A DNA stretch of 64,000 bases from Bradyrhizobium guangxiense (GCF_004114915.1 NZ_CP022219.1:3006501-3070500), one strand, 5' to 3'. Shown: positions 8,474-17,417, numbered from the stretch's first letter. A program made the numbers and translations. The notes: a model not told the origin generated them from the sequence alone.

Positions 8474-8953
8474 ATGTCACACGCCCGCAGCGAATACGAG
8501 GATTTCAAGCGGATCGCCCCCGATGCGTATGACGTGGTGCTTGCGCTGGGCCAGCTTGCGGCCAAGGCCGGCCTCGACAAGCAACTTCTCGAGCTCGTCA
8601 AGCTGCGCGCCTCGCAGATCAATGGCTGCGCCTTCTGTGTGCAGCATCACATTCTCCTCTCCGAACGCATCGGCGTGCCCGTGGACAAGCTCAATTTGGT
8701 CGCGGTCTGGCGCGAGGCGCCGATCTTTTCACCGCGCGAGCGCGCCGCGCTGGCCTGGGCCGAGGCGCTGACCCTCCTGCCGGACGGCATCGGCGAGGAG
8801 GTTTACGCCGAAGCCGTCCGCGAATTCTCCGAGACCGAGCTGATGTACCTGACCTCGGCGGTCGCCTCGATCAATGTCTGGAACCGTTTTGGTGCCGCAT
8901 TCCGCTGGACGCCGGCGCCGCGGCCGGTGACCGCGAACGCTGCGGCATCCTGA
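8474..8953 (+). CDS. Carboxymuconolactone decarboxylase-family (AhpD-like) protein
   Basis: A 159-residue all-helical protein of the carboxymuconolactone decarboxylase/AhpD group. The redox motif CAFC (Cys52 and Cys55) followed by VQHH matches the peroxidase-type subfamily that reduces hydroperoxides through a CxxC pair and a nearby His. GAGGTGA provides a good ribosome site. Its divergent MarR gene and the cupin gene 21 bp downstream suggest a small oxidative or electrophile response unit. Confidence 0.92.
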   Translation: MSHARSEYEDFKRIAPDAYDVVLALGQLAAKAGLDKQLLELVKLRASQINGCAFCVQHHILLSERIGVPVDKLNLVAVWREAPIFSPRERAALAWAEALTLLPDGIGEEVYAEAVREFSETELMYLTSAVASINVWNRFGAAFRWTPAPRPVTANAAAS

Positions 8954-8974
8954 TCGGCGCGCGAGGAGGTCACG

Positions 8975-9478
8975 ATGACAGCCATGAGTTTGTCTGCAGT
9001 GCCGCATCCGGCGCTGTCACGTTCGACGGCGTTTGCGGTCATCGCAGGGCTGGCCTGCGCGCTGGCGATCGGCAAGACGCTCCCGGTCACGATGGACGCC
9101 GTCTCGGGCGCACTGGCGCCGCTCTGCGCCTCCGCTGCGGATGGCTCGTCGCTCGACAAGGTCGAGCCGATCGGCTCCTACGCACTGCCCAACGTCCCGG
9201 GCAAGCGCGTCACCATCGTGCGCGTGTCCTACGGTCCCGGCGGGTTCTCGCGGCCGCATCGTCACGCAGGCTCGGTGACCGCCTACATCACCAAGGGCGA
9301 GATCCGCTCTCAGCTCGGCGGCGGCCCAGTCGAGACATTCGGCGTCGGCCAATCCTTCTTCGAGCCGCCAGGCTCGACCCATCTGGTGTCGGCCAATGCG
9401 AGCGCGACAGAGCCGGCCGAATTGATCGCGGTCTTCGTCGCGGACGAGGGCGCGCAACTGACGACGTTCCTTGAATGA
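8975..9478 (+). CDS. Exported cupin-domain protein
   Basis: A 167-residue protein with an N-terminal hydrophobic segment (about residues 12-34) that is a signal peptide or anchor, then a single cupin barrel. The metal-site motif GPGGFSRPHRHAGSVTAYI and the second motif VGQSFFEPPGSTHLV are visible. GAGGAGG precedes the ATG. It follows the AhpD-like gene closely and probably shares its MarR-controlled transcript. The substrate is unknown. Confidence 0.87.
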   Translation: MTAMSLSAVPHPALSRSTAFAVIAGLACALAIGKTLPVTMDAVSGALAPLCASAADGSSLDKVEPIGSYALPNVPGKRVTIVRVSYGPGGFSRPHRHAGSVTAYITKGEIRSQLGGGPVETFGVGQSFFEPPGSTHLVSANASATEPAELIAVFVADEGAQLTTFLE

Positions 9479-9488
9479 TCGGTAGCCT

Positions 9489-10475
9489 TCAGGCCTGCCG
9501 CGATCGTCTCAGCCGCTTCCATGCCGGTGCGAGACCGTATTCGACTGCCGGAATCGCAAGTGCGCCGACAAGCAGTCCAAGCACGCCTGAAATGGCTGCC
9601 TCGACCGACCATTCAATGATGCCGGCTACGGACGGAATTGCGTGCGCGGCAGACTCGGTTGCGGCATGGACCATGCGGCCGATCATCGGCGGGCCGTATT
9701 TTTCGATGCCGTGCAGAATGATGCCGCCGCCGACCCAGATCATGGCAGCGGTGCCGATGGTGCTCAGCACCGACAAGAAGGTGGGCATGCCGCGGACGAG
9801 CGCGCGTCCGAGCAGGCGGATCGCCCCGCCAATGACCGAGCCGCCGTCGTAGCGCGCAAAGGCCATGCCGACATCATCCGCCTTCACGATCAGGGCCACC
9901 ACGCCGTAGACCCCGACTGTGATACCAAAGCCGACCAGCGCCAGCACCAGTGCCTGCGTCCAGATGCTGCCGGCCGGGATGGCAGCCAGCGTGATCGCCA
10001 TGATCTCCGCCGACAGGATGAAATCCGTCTTGATGGCGCTCGCGACCTTCTCGTCCTCGACCGATCCGGCATTCAACGCGATCGGTTCGAGTTGAGCTTC
10101 GTGGTCGTGCGCATGATGAGGCATCACCGCTTCGAGCACCTTCTCGGCCCCCTCATAGCAGAGAAAGGCGCCGCCCAGCATGAGCAGCGGCGTGACCGCG
10201 GCGGGAAGGAAATAACCAAGCAACAGGGCGATCGGCAGCAGGATCAGCAATTTGTTGCGCAGCGATCCGGCCGCGATCTTGCCGACGATCGGCAGCTCGC
10301 GCTTGGAGGCAAAGCCAATGACGTAGTTCGGCGTGACGGCTGCATCGTCGATGACCACGCCAGCTGCCTTTGTGCCCGCTTTGGCGGCCTGGCCAGCCAC
10401 ATCGTCGAGCGAGGCTGCTGCCATCTTTGCAATCGCCGCGATGTCGTCGAGAAGACCGATCAGTCCGACGCTCAT
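9489..10475 (-). CDS. DUF808 (YedI-like) inner membrane protein
   Basis: A 328-residue polytopic membrane protein of the DUF808 family, function unknown. The N-terminus (LIGLLDDIAAIAKMAAASLDD) and the repeated hydrophobic segments from about residue 75 onward are typical. ATG at 10475 is preferred over TTG at 10478 because AAGGAATAGG precedes it. The gene is convergent with the cupin gene, 10 bp apart. Confidence 0.88.
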   Translation of the reverse strand: MSVGLIGLLDDIAAIAKMAAASLDDVAGQAAKAGTKAAGVVIDDAAVTPNYVIGFASKRELPIVGKIAAGSLRNKLLILLPIALLLGYFLPAAVTPLLMLGGAFLCYEGAEKVLEAVMPHHAHDHEAQLEPIALNAGSVEDEKVASAIKTDFILSAEIMAITLAAIPAGSIWTQALVLALVGFGITVGVYGVVALIVKADDVGMAFARYDGGSVIGGAIRLLGRALVRGMPTFLSVLSTIGTAAMIWVGGGIILHGIEKYGPPMIGRMVHAATESAAHAIPSVAGIIEWSVEAAISGVLGLLVGALAIPAVEYGLAPAWKRLRRSRQA

Positions 10476-10558
10476 CAAACCTATTCCTTCTTCGTTCGAG
10501 CCGGCGGCACGGGCGACAGCATGTTCTTGCGCCAGCTGGCATTGGAACGAGGACGTCC

Positions 10559-12160
10559 TTAGTTCTCCTCGCCGCTCGATCCCTCGCGCAGGTCCGGCTT
10601 GTTCACGTCCTCCGGCAAGGCATGAGCGACCGGCTGTGCCGTGACCGCAATCTCCGGCCCGATCTCGCGGCCGCGGGCGCGGATCAGGCGTTCATAGGCG
10701 GAGACCAGGGTGACGTAGGGGCTGACCCAGATCCACCCGTCGCGTGTGAAGACCTGCACATCGAAATGCAGATGCAGCGATGTTCCGGCGGGATGGTCGA
10801 GATAGTTCGAGATAACGCCGATCTTTTCGCCCTCGGTGACGAGACGGCCATTGAGCACGCCATCTGCGTTCATCGCGTGCGGATTCATGTGCATGTAGCG
10901 GAAACGGATGTGCTCGATACGGCTATTGACCTGGAGCGTCGCCGCCTGGTCCCTGGCTCCGCGGATCACGATGGCATCACGCACGGCGACGACGCCGCGC
11001 TGCTTGGGATCGCAGGGCTCGTGGCCTTCACCTGGCGGCGGGCAGTCGGCGGCGCGGATGTCCTCGCCCTGGTGGCCGTAACCACCGCCACATTGCCAAA
11101 CCGCGAAGCTGCGGGACTCGCAGAAATTGTCGCGCCATGGATAGGCGGTCGGACCTTCGTTCCTGTCGCGCCTGCCGTAGGATTGCGAGCGCACGAAGGC
11201 GGGCGCCTTATCGAGGGGAAAGCGGATCTGGGCATAAGCCATCATGTCGGGATGGCCGGCCTGCTTGCGGTAACCGGTGTTCGGGATGATGTCGCCGCTC
11301 GGTCGGTAGCTGAAATCCGGTGAACGGTCCGCCGGCCGATCGAGGACGTTGGCGGCAATGTCCGTCAATGGCCGCATGCGCTGGCCGCCGGCGACACGTA
11401 GGGCCTTCAGGAAGCGCTCGGCGACGGGATAGGCTTCCTTGCAGGCGAGCCGGCGCGGCTTGGCGACGCTGTCGAGACACTGGATCGACACCACATAGGC
11501 GACGCCGAAACGGGTGAAGGCGTAGCGGACATAGCCTTCCCGGATGAACCTGCGCAGGTCCGGGTAGGTCGTCGCGAGCGACTTGACCGGCTCGCCCTTG
11601 CCGCCCGCGGGATCGGCGATGTCGTAGACCAGCGCCGAGCCCGTGATCTGCACTTCGACCGGCCTTGCGAATACCCGGCCCGGCATGCCGTCGCCGGCGC
11701 CGGGCTCGAGCGAGAAGGTCGCGCTGTAGCCGGCGGGGCCGGCATCGAACATGTCGACCGGGTTGAAGTCCGCCTGGTAGCGCGAGAGCGTGAGCGTCGC
11801 CGGCGCGCCGCTGCGCTGCGCTTCGAGGTAGGCGGCAGCGTCGAACGGCAGCAGCACGGGCACGGAACTGCGTGTGATGCCGGTGAAAAATCGCGAGGAG
11901 ACTGCGTTGAGCTGCACCAGTGCGGGCGTCGCGCGCGGATCGTAGCGCAGCACCGAACGGCGAGGCGCGAAGATGAAATCCTCCGCGATCCGGGGGCGGC
12001 TGTTGATCTCGGCGCGGACCTGGTCGAGCGCTGCGCGCCAGTCGACGCGCAGCGCCGTGAGCGAGGGGCTGCGGAATTCATCCGCCGCGAGCGGGGAGGC
12101 AATGAAGAGCGAAAGCGACGCCAGAAGTTGCGAGACGAAGCGGAAACTTTTCCCAACCAC
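10559..12160 (-). CDS. M23-family metallopeptidase, exported
   Basis: A protein of about 533 residues with a signal peptide and a C-terminal LytM-type zinc peptidase domain, which cuts peptidoglycan cross-bridges or activates amidases. The zinc motifs are GHQGED (first His and Asp) and SLHLHFDVQ (HxH). The N-terminal 300 residues are not a module I can name. GTG at 12160 gives a normal signal peptide (SFRFVSQLLASLSLFIASPLAA) and has AGGGGGCGAG upstream; GTG at 12181 is the alternative. The family usually acts in cell-wall remodelling during growth or division. Confidence 0.88.
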   Translation of the reverse strand: MVGKSFRFVSQLLASLSLFIASPLAADEFRSPSLTALRVDWRAALDQVRAEINSRPRIAEDFIFAPRRSVLRYDPRATPALVQLNAVSSRFFTGITRSSVPVLLPFDAAAYLEAQRSGAPATLTLSRYQADFNPVDMFDAGPAGYSATFSLEPGAGDGMPGRVFARPVEVQITGSALVYDIADPAGGKGEPVKSLATTYPDLRRFIREGYVRYAFTRFGVAYVVSIQCLDSVAKPRRLACKEAYPVAERFLKALRVAGGQRMRPLTDIAANVLDRPADRSPDFSYRPSGDIIPNTGYRKQAGHPDMMAYAQIRFPLDKAPAFVRSQSYGRRDRNEGPTAYPWRDNFCESRSFAVWQCGGGYGHQGEDIRAADCPPPGEGHEPCDPKQRGVVAVRDAIVIRGARDQAATLQVNSRIEHIRFRYMHMNPHAMNADGVLNGRLVTEGEKIGVISNYLDHPAGTSLHLHFDVQVFTRDGWIWVSPYVTLVSAYERLIRARGREIGPEIAVTAQPVAHALPEDVNKPDLREGSSGEEN

Positions 12161-12205
12161 TGTCTCGCCCCCTGGCGCCACCTGCTGCGACTGCCCTGTT
12201 CCCCG

Positions 12206-12772
12206 TCAGTCCTTGGCGCGCTCGGAGTAGGAGCCGTCTTCGGTCATCACCACAATGCGGGTGCCGACCGTGATGTGCGGCGGCACCGTGGTGCGCACAC
12301 CGTTGGAGAGCACCGCGGGCTTGTAGGAGGAGGAGGCGGTCTGGCCCTTGGTCACCGGCTCGGTCTCGACCACTTCCAGTGTCACGCGCTGCGGCAGCGC
12401 GATCGACACCGGGTTGGTATCGTGCATGGACAGCTTGACCGTCATGCTTTCCTGGAGATAGGCAGCGGCGTCGCCGACCACGTCCTTGGAGACCTGGACC
12501 TGATCGTAGGTCTCCGGGTTCATGAAGTGGTAGCCGTCGCCATCCTCATAAAGGTAGGTGTAGTTGCGCTCTTCGATCGTGGCCTTTTCGACCTGGTCGG
12601 TGGTCTTGTAGCGTTCGGAGATCTTTACCCCGTCCGAGATTCGGCGCATTTCGATCTGGCTGACCGGGGTGCCCTTGCCGGGATGGATGTTCTCGGCGCT
12701 CACGACGACATAAAGCTTGCCGTCTTGCTCGATCACGTTGCCCTTGCGAATAGAACTGGCGATGACTCTCAA
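12206..12772 (-). CDS. efp: Translation elongation factor P
   Basis: EF-P binds stalled ribosomes between the P and E sites and stimulates peptide bond formation at polyproline stretches. The 188-residue protein has the KOW-like N-domain and two OB domains. The modification site is Lys33 in the loop HPGKGTP, the sequence recognised by the EpmA/EpmB beta-lysylation system. That system lies immediately divergent, with 162 bp between starts, so all three genes can be co-controlled. Confidence 0.98.
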   Translation of the reverse strand: MRVIASSIRKGNVIEQDGKLYVVVSAENIHPGKGTPVSQIEMRRISDGVKISERYKTTDQVEKATIEERNYTYLYEDGDGYHFMNPETYDQVQVSKDVVGDAAAYLQESMTVKLSMHDTNPVSIALPQRVTLEVVETEPVTKGQTASSSYKPAVLSNGVRTTVPPHITVGTRIVVMTEDGSYSERAKD

Positions 12773-12934
12773 AGCTTTATTTCCTGCTTGCTTGGCCCGG
12801 CACCGGCCAGGACGTGGTCAAATTGATGGGGGACTTGGGGCCTCAAATCGGACCTCGGCGCCCGTTTCGGGCCGCAACATACTGATTTTGCCGGTGGATG
12901 CCAGCGTTTTGCTGAGGCACAGGGCGGTCGGTTA

Positions 12935-13999
12935 ATGGCTGGGGACAAGCCCATCTCACCGTTCTGGTCGCCCTCGCGGCACCTCGACCGGCGGCCGTTC
13001 CTGCAGGCCAGGGGCGCCGTGACCGGAGCTTTGCGGGGCTTTTTCGCCGAACATGGGTTTGTGGAGGTCGAAACCTCGATTCTCCAGGTCTCGCCCGGCA
13101 ATGAAACCCATCTGCACGCCCCCCGGACCGAGATCATGCGGCCCGACGGCAGCCGCGCCAGCCGTTACTTGCGGACTTCGCCGGAATTCGCCTGCAAGAA
13201 GCTGCTGGCGGCAGGGGAGACGCGGATTTTCGAGTTCGCCCGGGTGTTTCGGGACCGGGAACGCGGCGACCTGCATCTGCCCGAATTCACCATGCTGGAA
13301 TGGTACCGGGCAGGCGCCCCCTATGACGCGATCATGGCCGATTGCGTCGTCGTCATCGCCCGTGCGGCGCATGCGACCGGCATCGGGACCTTCTCCTTCC
13401 GTGGCCGGACCGCCGATCCCTTCGCCGAGCCCGAACTCCTGACGGTCGCGGGCGCCTTCGAGCGGTTCGCCGGCATCGATCTGCTGTCGACAATCTCGGG
13501 CGGCGAGGGTAACCGTGCCGCGCTCGCCGGGGCCGCCGGCGGCAAGGTCCGCGTGGCCGAGGACGATACTTGGTCCGACATCTTCAGCAAGCTCCTGGTC
13601 GAGCATGTCGAGCCGCATCTGGGGCAGGGGCGTTTGACCGTTCTGTTCGAATACCCATCTCCAGAGGCGGCCCTGGCACGGGTGAAGACTGGGGATCCCA
13701 GGGTTGCCGAACGCTTCGAGGTCTATGCCTGCGGCGTCGAGCTCGCCAACGGCTTCGGGGAACTGACCGATGCCGAGGAGCAGCGCAAACGCTTCACGGA
13801 ATCGATGACGGAGAAGCAGCGCCGCTACGGAGAGGCCTATCCGCTGGACGAGGACTTTCTGGCCGCCGTTGCGGCAATGCCGGAGGCGAGCGGCGTTGCG
13901 CTCGGCTTCGACCGGCTGGTGATGCTGGCAAGCGGCGCATCGCGGATTGACCAGGTGGTGTGGACACCGCCTGCAAGTGAGACCTTAAGCGAGAGATGA
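12935..13999 (+). CDS. epmA: EF-P--lysine lysyltransferase EpmA (GenX/PoxA/YjeA)
   Basis: A 354-residue class II lysyl-tRNA synthetase paralogue that lacks the anticodon-binding OB domain and attaches (R)-beta-lysine to Lys33 of EF-P. Class II motif 2 is seen around residues 103-125 (FARVFRDRERGDLHLPEF) and motif 3 near the end (ASGVALGFDRLVML). The full-length LysS N-terminal domain is absent, which separates it from the tRNA synthetase. It overlaps epmB by 4 bp (ATGA), so the two are translationally coupled. Confidence 0.97.
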   Translation: MAGDKPISPFWSPSRHLDRRPFLQARGAVTGALRGFFAEHGFVEVETSILQVSPGNETHLHAPRTEIMRPDGSRASRYLRTSPEFACKKLLAAGETRIFEFARVFRDRERGDLHLPEFTMLEWYRAGAPYDAIMADCVVVIARAAHATGIGTFSFRGRTADPFAEPELLTVAGAFERFAGIDLLSTISGGEGNRAALAGAAGGKVRVAEDDTWSDIFSKLLVEHVEPHLGQGRLTVLFEYPSPEAALARVKTGDPRVAERFEVYACGVELANGFGELTDAEEQRKRFTESMTEKQRRYGEAYPLDEDFLAAVAAMPEASGVALGFDRLVMLASGASRIDQVVWTPPASETLSER

Positions 14000-15090
14000 C
14001 GAAAACCAGTCTTGCACGGACATTGCGCGAGCCGGCCGAGCTCGTGACCGAGGGCCTGGCGCCGGCTTCGGCGTTGCCCGCGCTCGAACGTGTTGCCGCA
14101 CGCTATGCGGTCGCGATCACGCCGGCGCTGGTAGAACTGATCGACACGTCCGACCCCGACGATCCCATCGCCCGTCAGTTCGTTCCGACGGCCGCGGAGC
14201 TGGAGATGCAGCCGGGAGAGCGCCCCGATCCGATCGGCGACCATCCGCACTCTCCGGTGCAGGGTATCGTGCACCGCTATCCCGATCGCGTTCTGTTCAA
14301 GCTGGTTCACGTTTGCGCAGTCTATTGCCGCTTCTGCTTCCGCCGCGAGATGGTCGGGCCCGGCAAGGAGAACGCGCTGTCGGAGGATGCCTATCGTGCG
14401 GCGATTGATTACATCCGATCGCATCGCGAGATCTGGGAGGTGATCCTGACCGGTGGCGATCCCCTGATGCTGTCGCCGCGGCGGCTAGGTGAGATCATGG
14501 CCGACCTTGCCGCCATCGATCACGTCAAGATCATCCGGCTTCACACCCGCGTACCCGTGGCCGAGCCCGCGCGTATCAGCGACGGGTTGGTTGCAGCGCT
14601 CAAGGTCGAGGGCGCGACCACCTGGGTCGCCGTGCATTCCAACCACGCGCGCGAATTGACCGGGCCGGCGCGCGCCGCCTGCGCGCGGCTCGCCGATTCC
14701 GGAATCCCGCTGGTGAGCCAGTCCGTGCTCTTGCGCGGGATCAACGACAACATCGCCGCTCTGTCGGATTTGATGCGAGCTTTCGTCGAATGCCGGATCA
14801 AGCCCTACTATCTGCATCACGGCGATCTCGCGCCGGGCACTGCGCATCTGCGGACGACGCTGGCGGAAGGGCAGGAGTTGATGCGACAGTTGCGCGGACG
14901 GGTGTCAGGGCTGTGTCAGCCGGACTATGTCATCGATCTTCCCGGTGGCGCGGGCAAATCGCCAGTGGGGCCCAACTATGTGTTGGCGGAGCAAAATACC
15001 GCAGCCGGTGCACGTGAAGCGGAAACGAAAACGAGCTATCGTATCGTCGATTATTGCGGCGACGTTCATCTCTATCCGCCTGAGACTTGA
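13996..15090 (+). CDS. epmB: EF-P beta-lysylation protein EpmB (lysine 2,3-aminomutase family)
   Basis: A 364-residue radical-SAM, PLP-dependent aminomutase that makes (R)-beta-lysine for EpmA. The iron-sulfur motif CxxxCxxC is Cys107, Cys111 and Cys114 in CAVYCRFCFRR. The PLP lysine is Lys321 in GGAGKSPVGPNYV. It is coupled to epmA by the ATGA overlap. The hydroxylase EpmC that finishes the modification in some gammaproteobacteria is not in the window. Confidence 0.96.
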   Translation: MTKTSLARTLREPAELVTEGLAPASALPALERVAARYAVAITPALVELIDTSDPDDPIARQFVPTAAELEMQPGERPDPIGDHPHSPVQGIVHRYPDRVLFKLVHVCAVYCRFCFRREMVGPGKENALSEDAYRAAIDYIRSHREIWEVILTGGDPLMLSPRRLGEIMADLAAIDHVKIIRLHTRVPVAEPARISDGLVAALKVEGATTWVAVHSNHARELTGPARAACARLADSGIPLVSQSVLLRGINDNIAALSDLMRAFVECRIKPYYLHHGDLAPGTAHLRTTLAEGQELMRQLRGRVSGLCQPDYVIDLPGGAGKSPVGPNYVLAEQNTAAGAREAETKTSYRIVDYCGDVHLYPPET

Positions 15091-15127
15091 GCGGTGAGAC
15101 GCGTCGGTTTGAGAATGGAGGACTGAG

Positions 15128-15379
15128 ATGAAGAAGATCATGCTGGCCGCATCGCTCGTGGTCTTGCTCGGCGGCCCGGGGATCGCGCAGACCGGTGCCA
15201 AGGGATCGCCGTCGAGTGGCGCAACCTCGGGATCGGTGCCGCCGGCGCCGGTCGGTCATCGCCAGCCGCGCGTCTCGGACGTGCCGAACGAGAAGAATTT
15301 GACCGATCCGAACGATCCACTGAGCAAGGAAAACCAGGCTCTCGACAAGAAGATCAAGAGCATCTGCCGCGGCTGCTGA
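15128..15379 (+). CDS. Small exported hypothetical protein
   Basis: An 83-residue protein with a Sec signal peptide (MKKIMLAASLVVLLGGPGIAQ is 21 residues, so its core is KKIMLAASLVVLLGGPG). The mature part is low-complexity and ends with two cysteines (SICRGC). GGAGG precedes the start. It follows epmB by 37 bp and could be read through from it. Function unknown. Confidence 0.7.
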   Translation: MKKIMLAASLVVLLGGPGIAQTGAKGSPSSGATSGSVPPAPVGHRQPRVSDVPNEKNLTDPNDPLSKENQALDKKIKSICRGC

Positions 15380-15445
15380 TCAGCGTACCTCTCCCCGACG
15401 GGGAGAGGTACCGAGCAAGACACTGACACTTCGCCGCGCCATCTC

Positions 15446-16531
15446 CTAGGCCGACCGCTCGTGCAGTCCGGCGCGGCGGGTGTTGCGGCGGACCTCGACT
15501 GCGTCGGCGAGCTGCTCGAGCACGGTTGCCGTAGTCGCCCAATCGATGCAGCCATCGGTGATGCTCTGGCCGTAGGCGAGCGGCTTGCCAGGCACGACGT
15601 CCTGGCGGCCGGCGACGAGATTGCTCTCGATCATCACGCCCATGATGCGGTTCTCGCCGCCGGCGATCTGGCCGGCGATGTCGGCCGCGACCTGCGGCTG
15701 GTTCTCCGGCTTCTTGCTCGAATTGGCGTGGCTCGCATCGACCATCAAGAGCGGCGCGACGCCGGATTTGGCCAGCTCGTTGCAGGCGGCCACGACGCTT
15801 GCCGCGTCATAGTTCGGCTCAGCTCCGCCGCGCAGGATGATGTGGCAGTCCTCGTTGCCGGCGGTCGAGGCGATCGCCGAGCGGCCGAGCTTTGTGACGG
15901 CCATGAAATGATGCGGATGCGAGGCTGATTTCACCGCATCGGCGGCAATGCGAACATTGCCGTCGGTCCCGTTCTTGAAGCCGACGGGACACGACAGCCC
16001 AGAAGCCAGCTCGCGGTGGATCTGGCTTTCGGTCGTGCGCGCGCCGATCGCGGCCCAGGACACGAGGTCGGCGATGTATTGCGGCGTCGTCATGTCGAGG
16101 AATTCGGTGCCGGCGGGCAGGCCGAGATTGTTCACCGCCGACAGCACGTTGCGCGCCAGCCGCAGACCCTTGTTGATGTCGAAGCTGCCGTCGAGATCGG
16201 GATCGTTGATCAGGCCCTTCCAGCCGACCGTGGTGCGCGGCTTCTCGAAATAGACCCGCATCACGATCTCGAGCTGGTCGGCGAGATCCTCACGCAGCTT
16301 TGCGAGGCGCTCGGCGTAATCGAGCGCGGCCCTGGGATCGTGCACAGAGCAGGGACCGACCACGACCAGAAGGCGGTCGTCCTGACTGTTCAGGATGGCA
16401 TGGATGGCGTTGCGCGCGGCCATCACCACGCGGGTGGCGGTGAGCGTGCGCGGGACCTCCCGCATCACCTCTTCCGGGGTGCTCAGTTCTTTCAGTTCGC
16501 GGATGCGAAGATCGTCGGTCGTGCTCAGCAC
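15446..16531 (-). CDS. 3-deoxy-7-phosphoheptulonate synthase, class I (DAHP synthase)
   Basis: Catalyses the first step of the shikimate pathway, joining phosphoenolpyruvate and erythrose 4-phosphate. The 361-residue protein belongs to the class I AroF/AroG/AroH type, shown by VVVGPCSVHDP, the PRTTVGWKGLINDP segment that binds PEP, and GTDGN, MAVTKLGRSA and MVDASHANSSKKPENQ further on. GTG at 16531 is chosen because AGGAG lies 6 nt upstream; TTG at 16570 lies inside the terminator hairpin of the leader. Isoenzymes of this type are feedback-controlled by Phe, Tyr or Trp. The leader described next suggests additional transcriptional control by aromatic amino acid supply. The AroF/G/H assignment cannot be made here. 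Confidence 0.95.
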   Translation of the reverse strand: MLSTTDDLRIRELKELSTPEEVMREVPRTLTATRVVMAARNAIHAILNSQDDRLLVVVGPCSVHDPRAALDYAERLAKLREDLADQLEIVMRVYFEKPRTTVGWKGLINDPDLDGSFDINKGLRLARNVLSAVNNLGLPAGTEFLDMTTPQYIADLVSWAAIGARTTESQIHRELASGLSCPVGFKNGTDGNVRIAADAVKSASHPHHFMAVTKLGRSAIASTAGNEDCHIILRGGAEPNYDAASVVAACNELAKSGVAPLLMVDASHANSSKKPENQPQVAADIAGQIAGGENRIMGVMIESNLVAGRQDVVPGKPLAYGQSITDGCIDWATTATVLEQLADAVEVRRNTRRAGLHERSA

Positions 16532-16564
16532 GGCGGGCTCCTGTCGTTTTGAGATCCTGCCGGC

Positions 16565-16594
16565 CAACAAAAAAGCCGCCAGGTCTGGCGGCTT
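16565..16594 (-). terminator. Intrinsic terminator of the DAHP synthase leader
   Basis: On the minus strand AAGCCGCCAG (16594-16585) pairs perfectly with CTGGCGGCTT (16582-16573) and is followed by TTTTTTGTTGG. The hairpin lies 42 nt upstream of the DAHP synthase start and downstream of the leader peptide stop, the position of an attenuator. Confidence 0.85.
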
Positions 16595-16698
16595 GTTCGG
16601 ACGTTTGCTGCAATATTTCAGATTGAGCGCGATCCTCCTGCCGCCAGCGAGCTGTCGTAGCTAAAGTACCAAAAATAGCTGGTGGCGACGGTGATCAT
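16573..16698 (-). promoter_or_regulatory. Ribosome-mediated attenuator of DAHP synthase
   Basis: Four segments can form mutually exclusive stems on the minus-strand RNA. Segment 1, GCCACCAGC (16686-16678), pairs with segment 2, GCTGGCGGC (16648-16640), 8 of 9 positions. The core of segment 2, CTGGCGGC, pairs perfectly with segment 3, GCCGCCAG (16592-16585). Segment 3 pairs perfectly with segment 4, CTGGCGGC (16582-16575), giving the terminator. Segments 1 and 2 flank the aromatic codons 8-14 of a leader peptide. A ribosome stalled there would mask segment 1, let 2 pair with 3 and allow read-through. Free translation would restore 1:2 and 3:4 and stop transcription. This is the classical trp/phe logic, read directly from the sequence; function is inferred. 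Confidence 0.82.
16618..16698 (-). CDS. Aromatic-rich leader peptide of the DAHP synthase attenuator
   Basis: A 26-residue open frame, ATG at 16698 to TGA at 16618. Residues 8-14 are YFWYFSY, so six of seven consecutive codons call for Tyr (3), Phe (2) or Trp (1). The rest (MITVATS before, DSSLAAGGSRSI after) is ordinary. The Shine-Dalgarno region is weak. Codons 5-7 form attenuator segment 1 and codons 18-20 form segment 2. The aromatic run is unlikely by chance and matches the pathway of the downstream gene. Confidence 0.82.
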   Translation of the reverse strand: MITVATSYFWYFSYDSSLAAGGSRSI

Positions 16699-16766
16699 GG
16701 CAGGCCATATAGCGCGCCAATGGCACCTTGTCACCCCCCGATCGGCGCCGCGGGCGACGAGGCGGG

Positions 16767-17345
16767 TCAGGTGTTGCTGTTGCGCGCCGCCAGCGCCATG
16801 CCGATCAGGCTGGCGCCGCCGAACAGCAGGTTGATACCGACGAGGATGCCGATCGCCCATTCCGCCGAGCTCGGCAGGCCCGTGATCACCATGAACGAGA
16901 TCGCGATGTCGACGAGGCCCGAGATCAGCAGCCACGACCAGCGGCTGCTCAACTCGCGGCGGTGCTCCAGCGCGTACATGATGGTGGCGACGCCCTCGGC
17001 GAGGAAGTAGGCGCCAAGCACGATGGTGAGCGTCAGCACGGCCTGCATCGGCCGGGCCAGCAGCAGCATGCCGGCAAGCACGGCGAGCGCCGCCGAGATC
17101 AGCGACCACCAGAAGCCGGGCGTGCTGCGCGCCCAATAAGTCACGATCACCCCGCCGATGCCACTGATCAGGAACATCCAGCCGAGGAAGATCGCGATCG
17201 CAAGGCTCGCGAGCGGCGGCAGGATCAGGGCGGCGACGCCGAGCACGGCAAGCAGGATGCCTTCGAACAGGAAGGCCTTCCAATGCGCCTTGACCGTCTG
17301 GTTCATGACGGATTGCAGACGTGAAAAATCCTCGGGCGATGTCAT
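16767..17345 (-). CDS. HdeD/DUF308 family membrane protein
   Basis: A 192-residue inner membrane protein with about six hydrophobic helices arranged as three similar pairs, the layout of the HdeD/DUF308 family. HdeD in E. coli is linked to acid resistance at high cell density, but most family members are uncharacterised. The motifs FLGWMFLISGI and AYFLAEGVATIMYALEHRR fit the family. It lies upstream of the DAHP synthase leader on the same strand, 68 bp before the leader peptide start. Confidence 0.88.
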   Translation of the reverse strand: MTSPEDFSRLQSVMNQTVKAHWKAFLFEGILLAVLGVAALILPPLASLAIAIFLGWMFLISGIGGVIVTYWARSTPGFWWSLISAALAVLAGMLLLARPMQAVLTLTIVLGAYFLAEGVATIMYALEHRRELSSRWSWLLISGLVDIAISFMVITGLPSSAEWAIGILVGINLLFGGASLIGMALAARNSNT

Positions 17346-17417
17346 CGGCAGGCTCCAGATCCGAAAGGTCAGCGCTCAATCTAGTCCACGCGCGCCGCGC
17401 TCGCCATCTTGCGAGGC

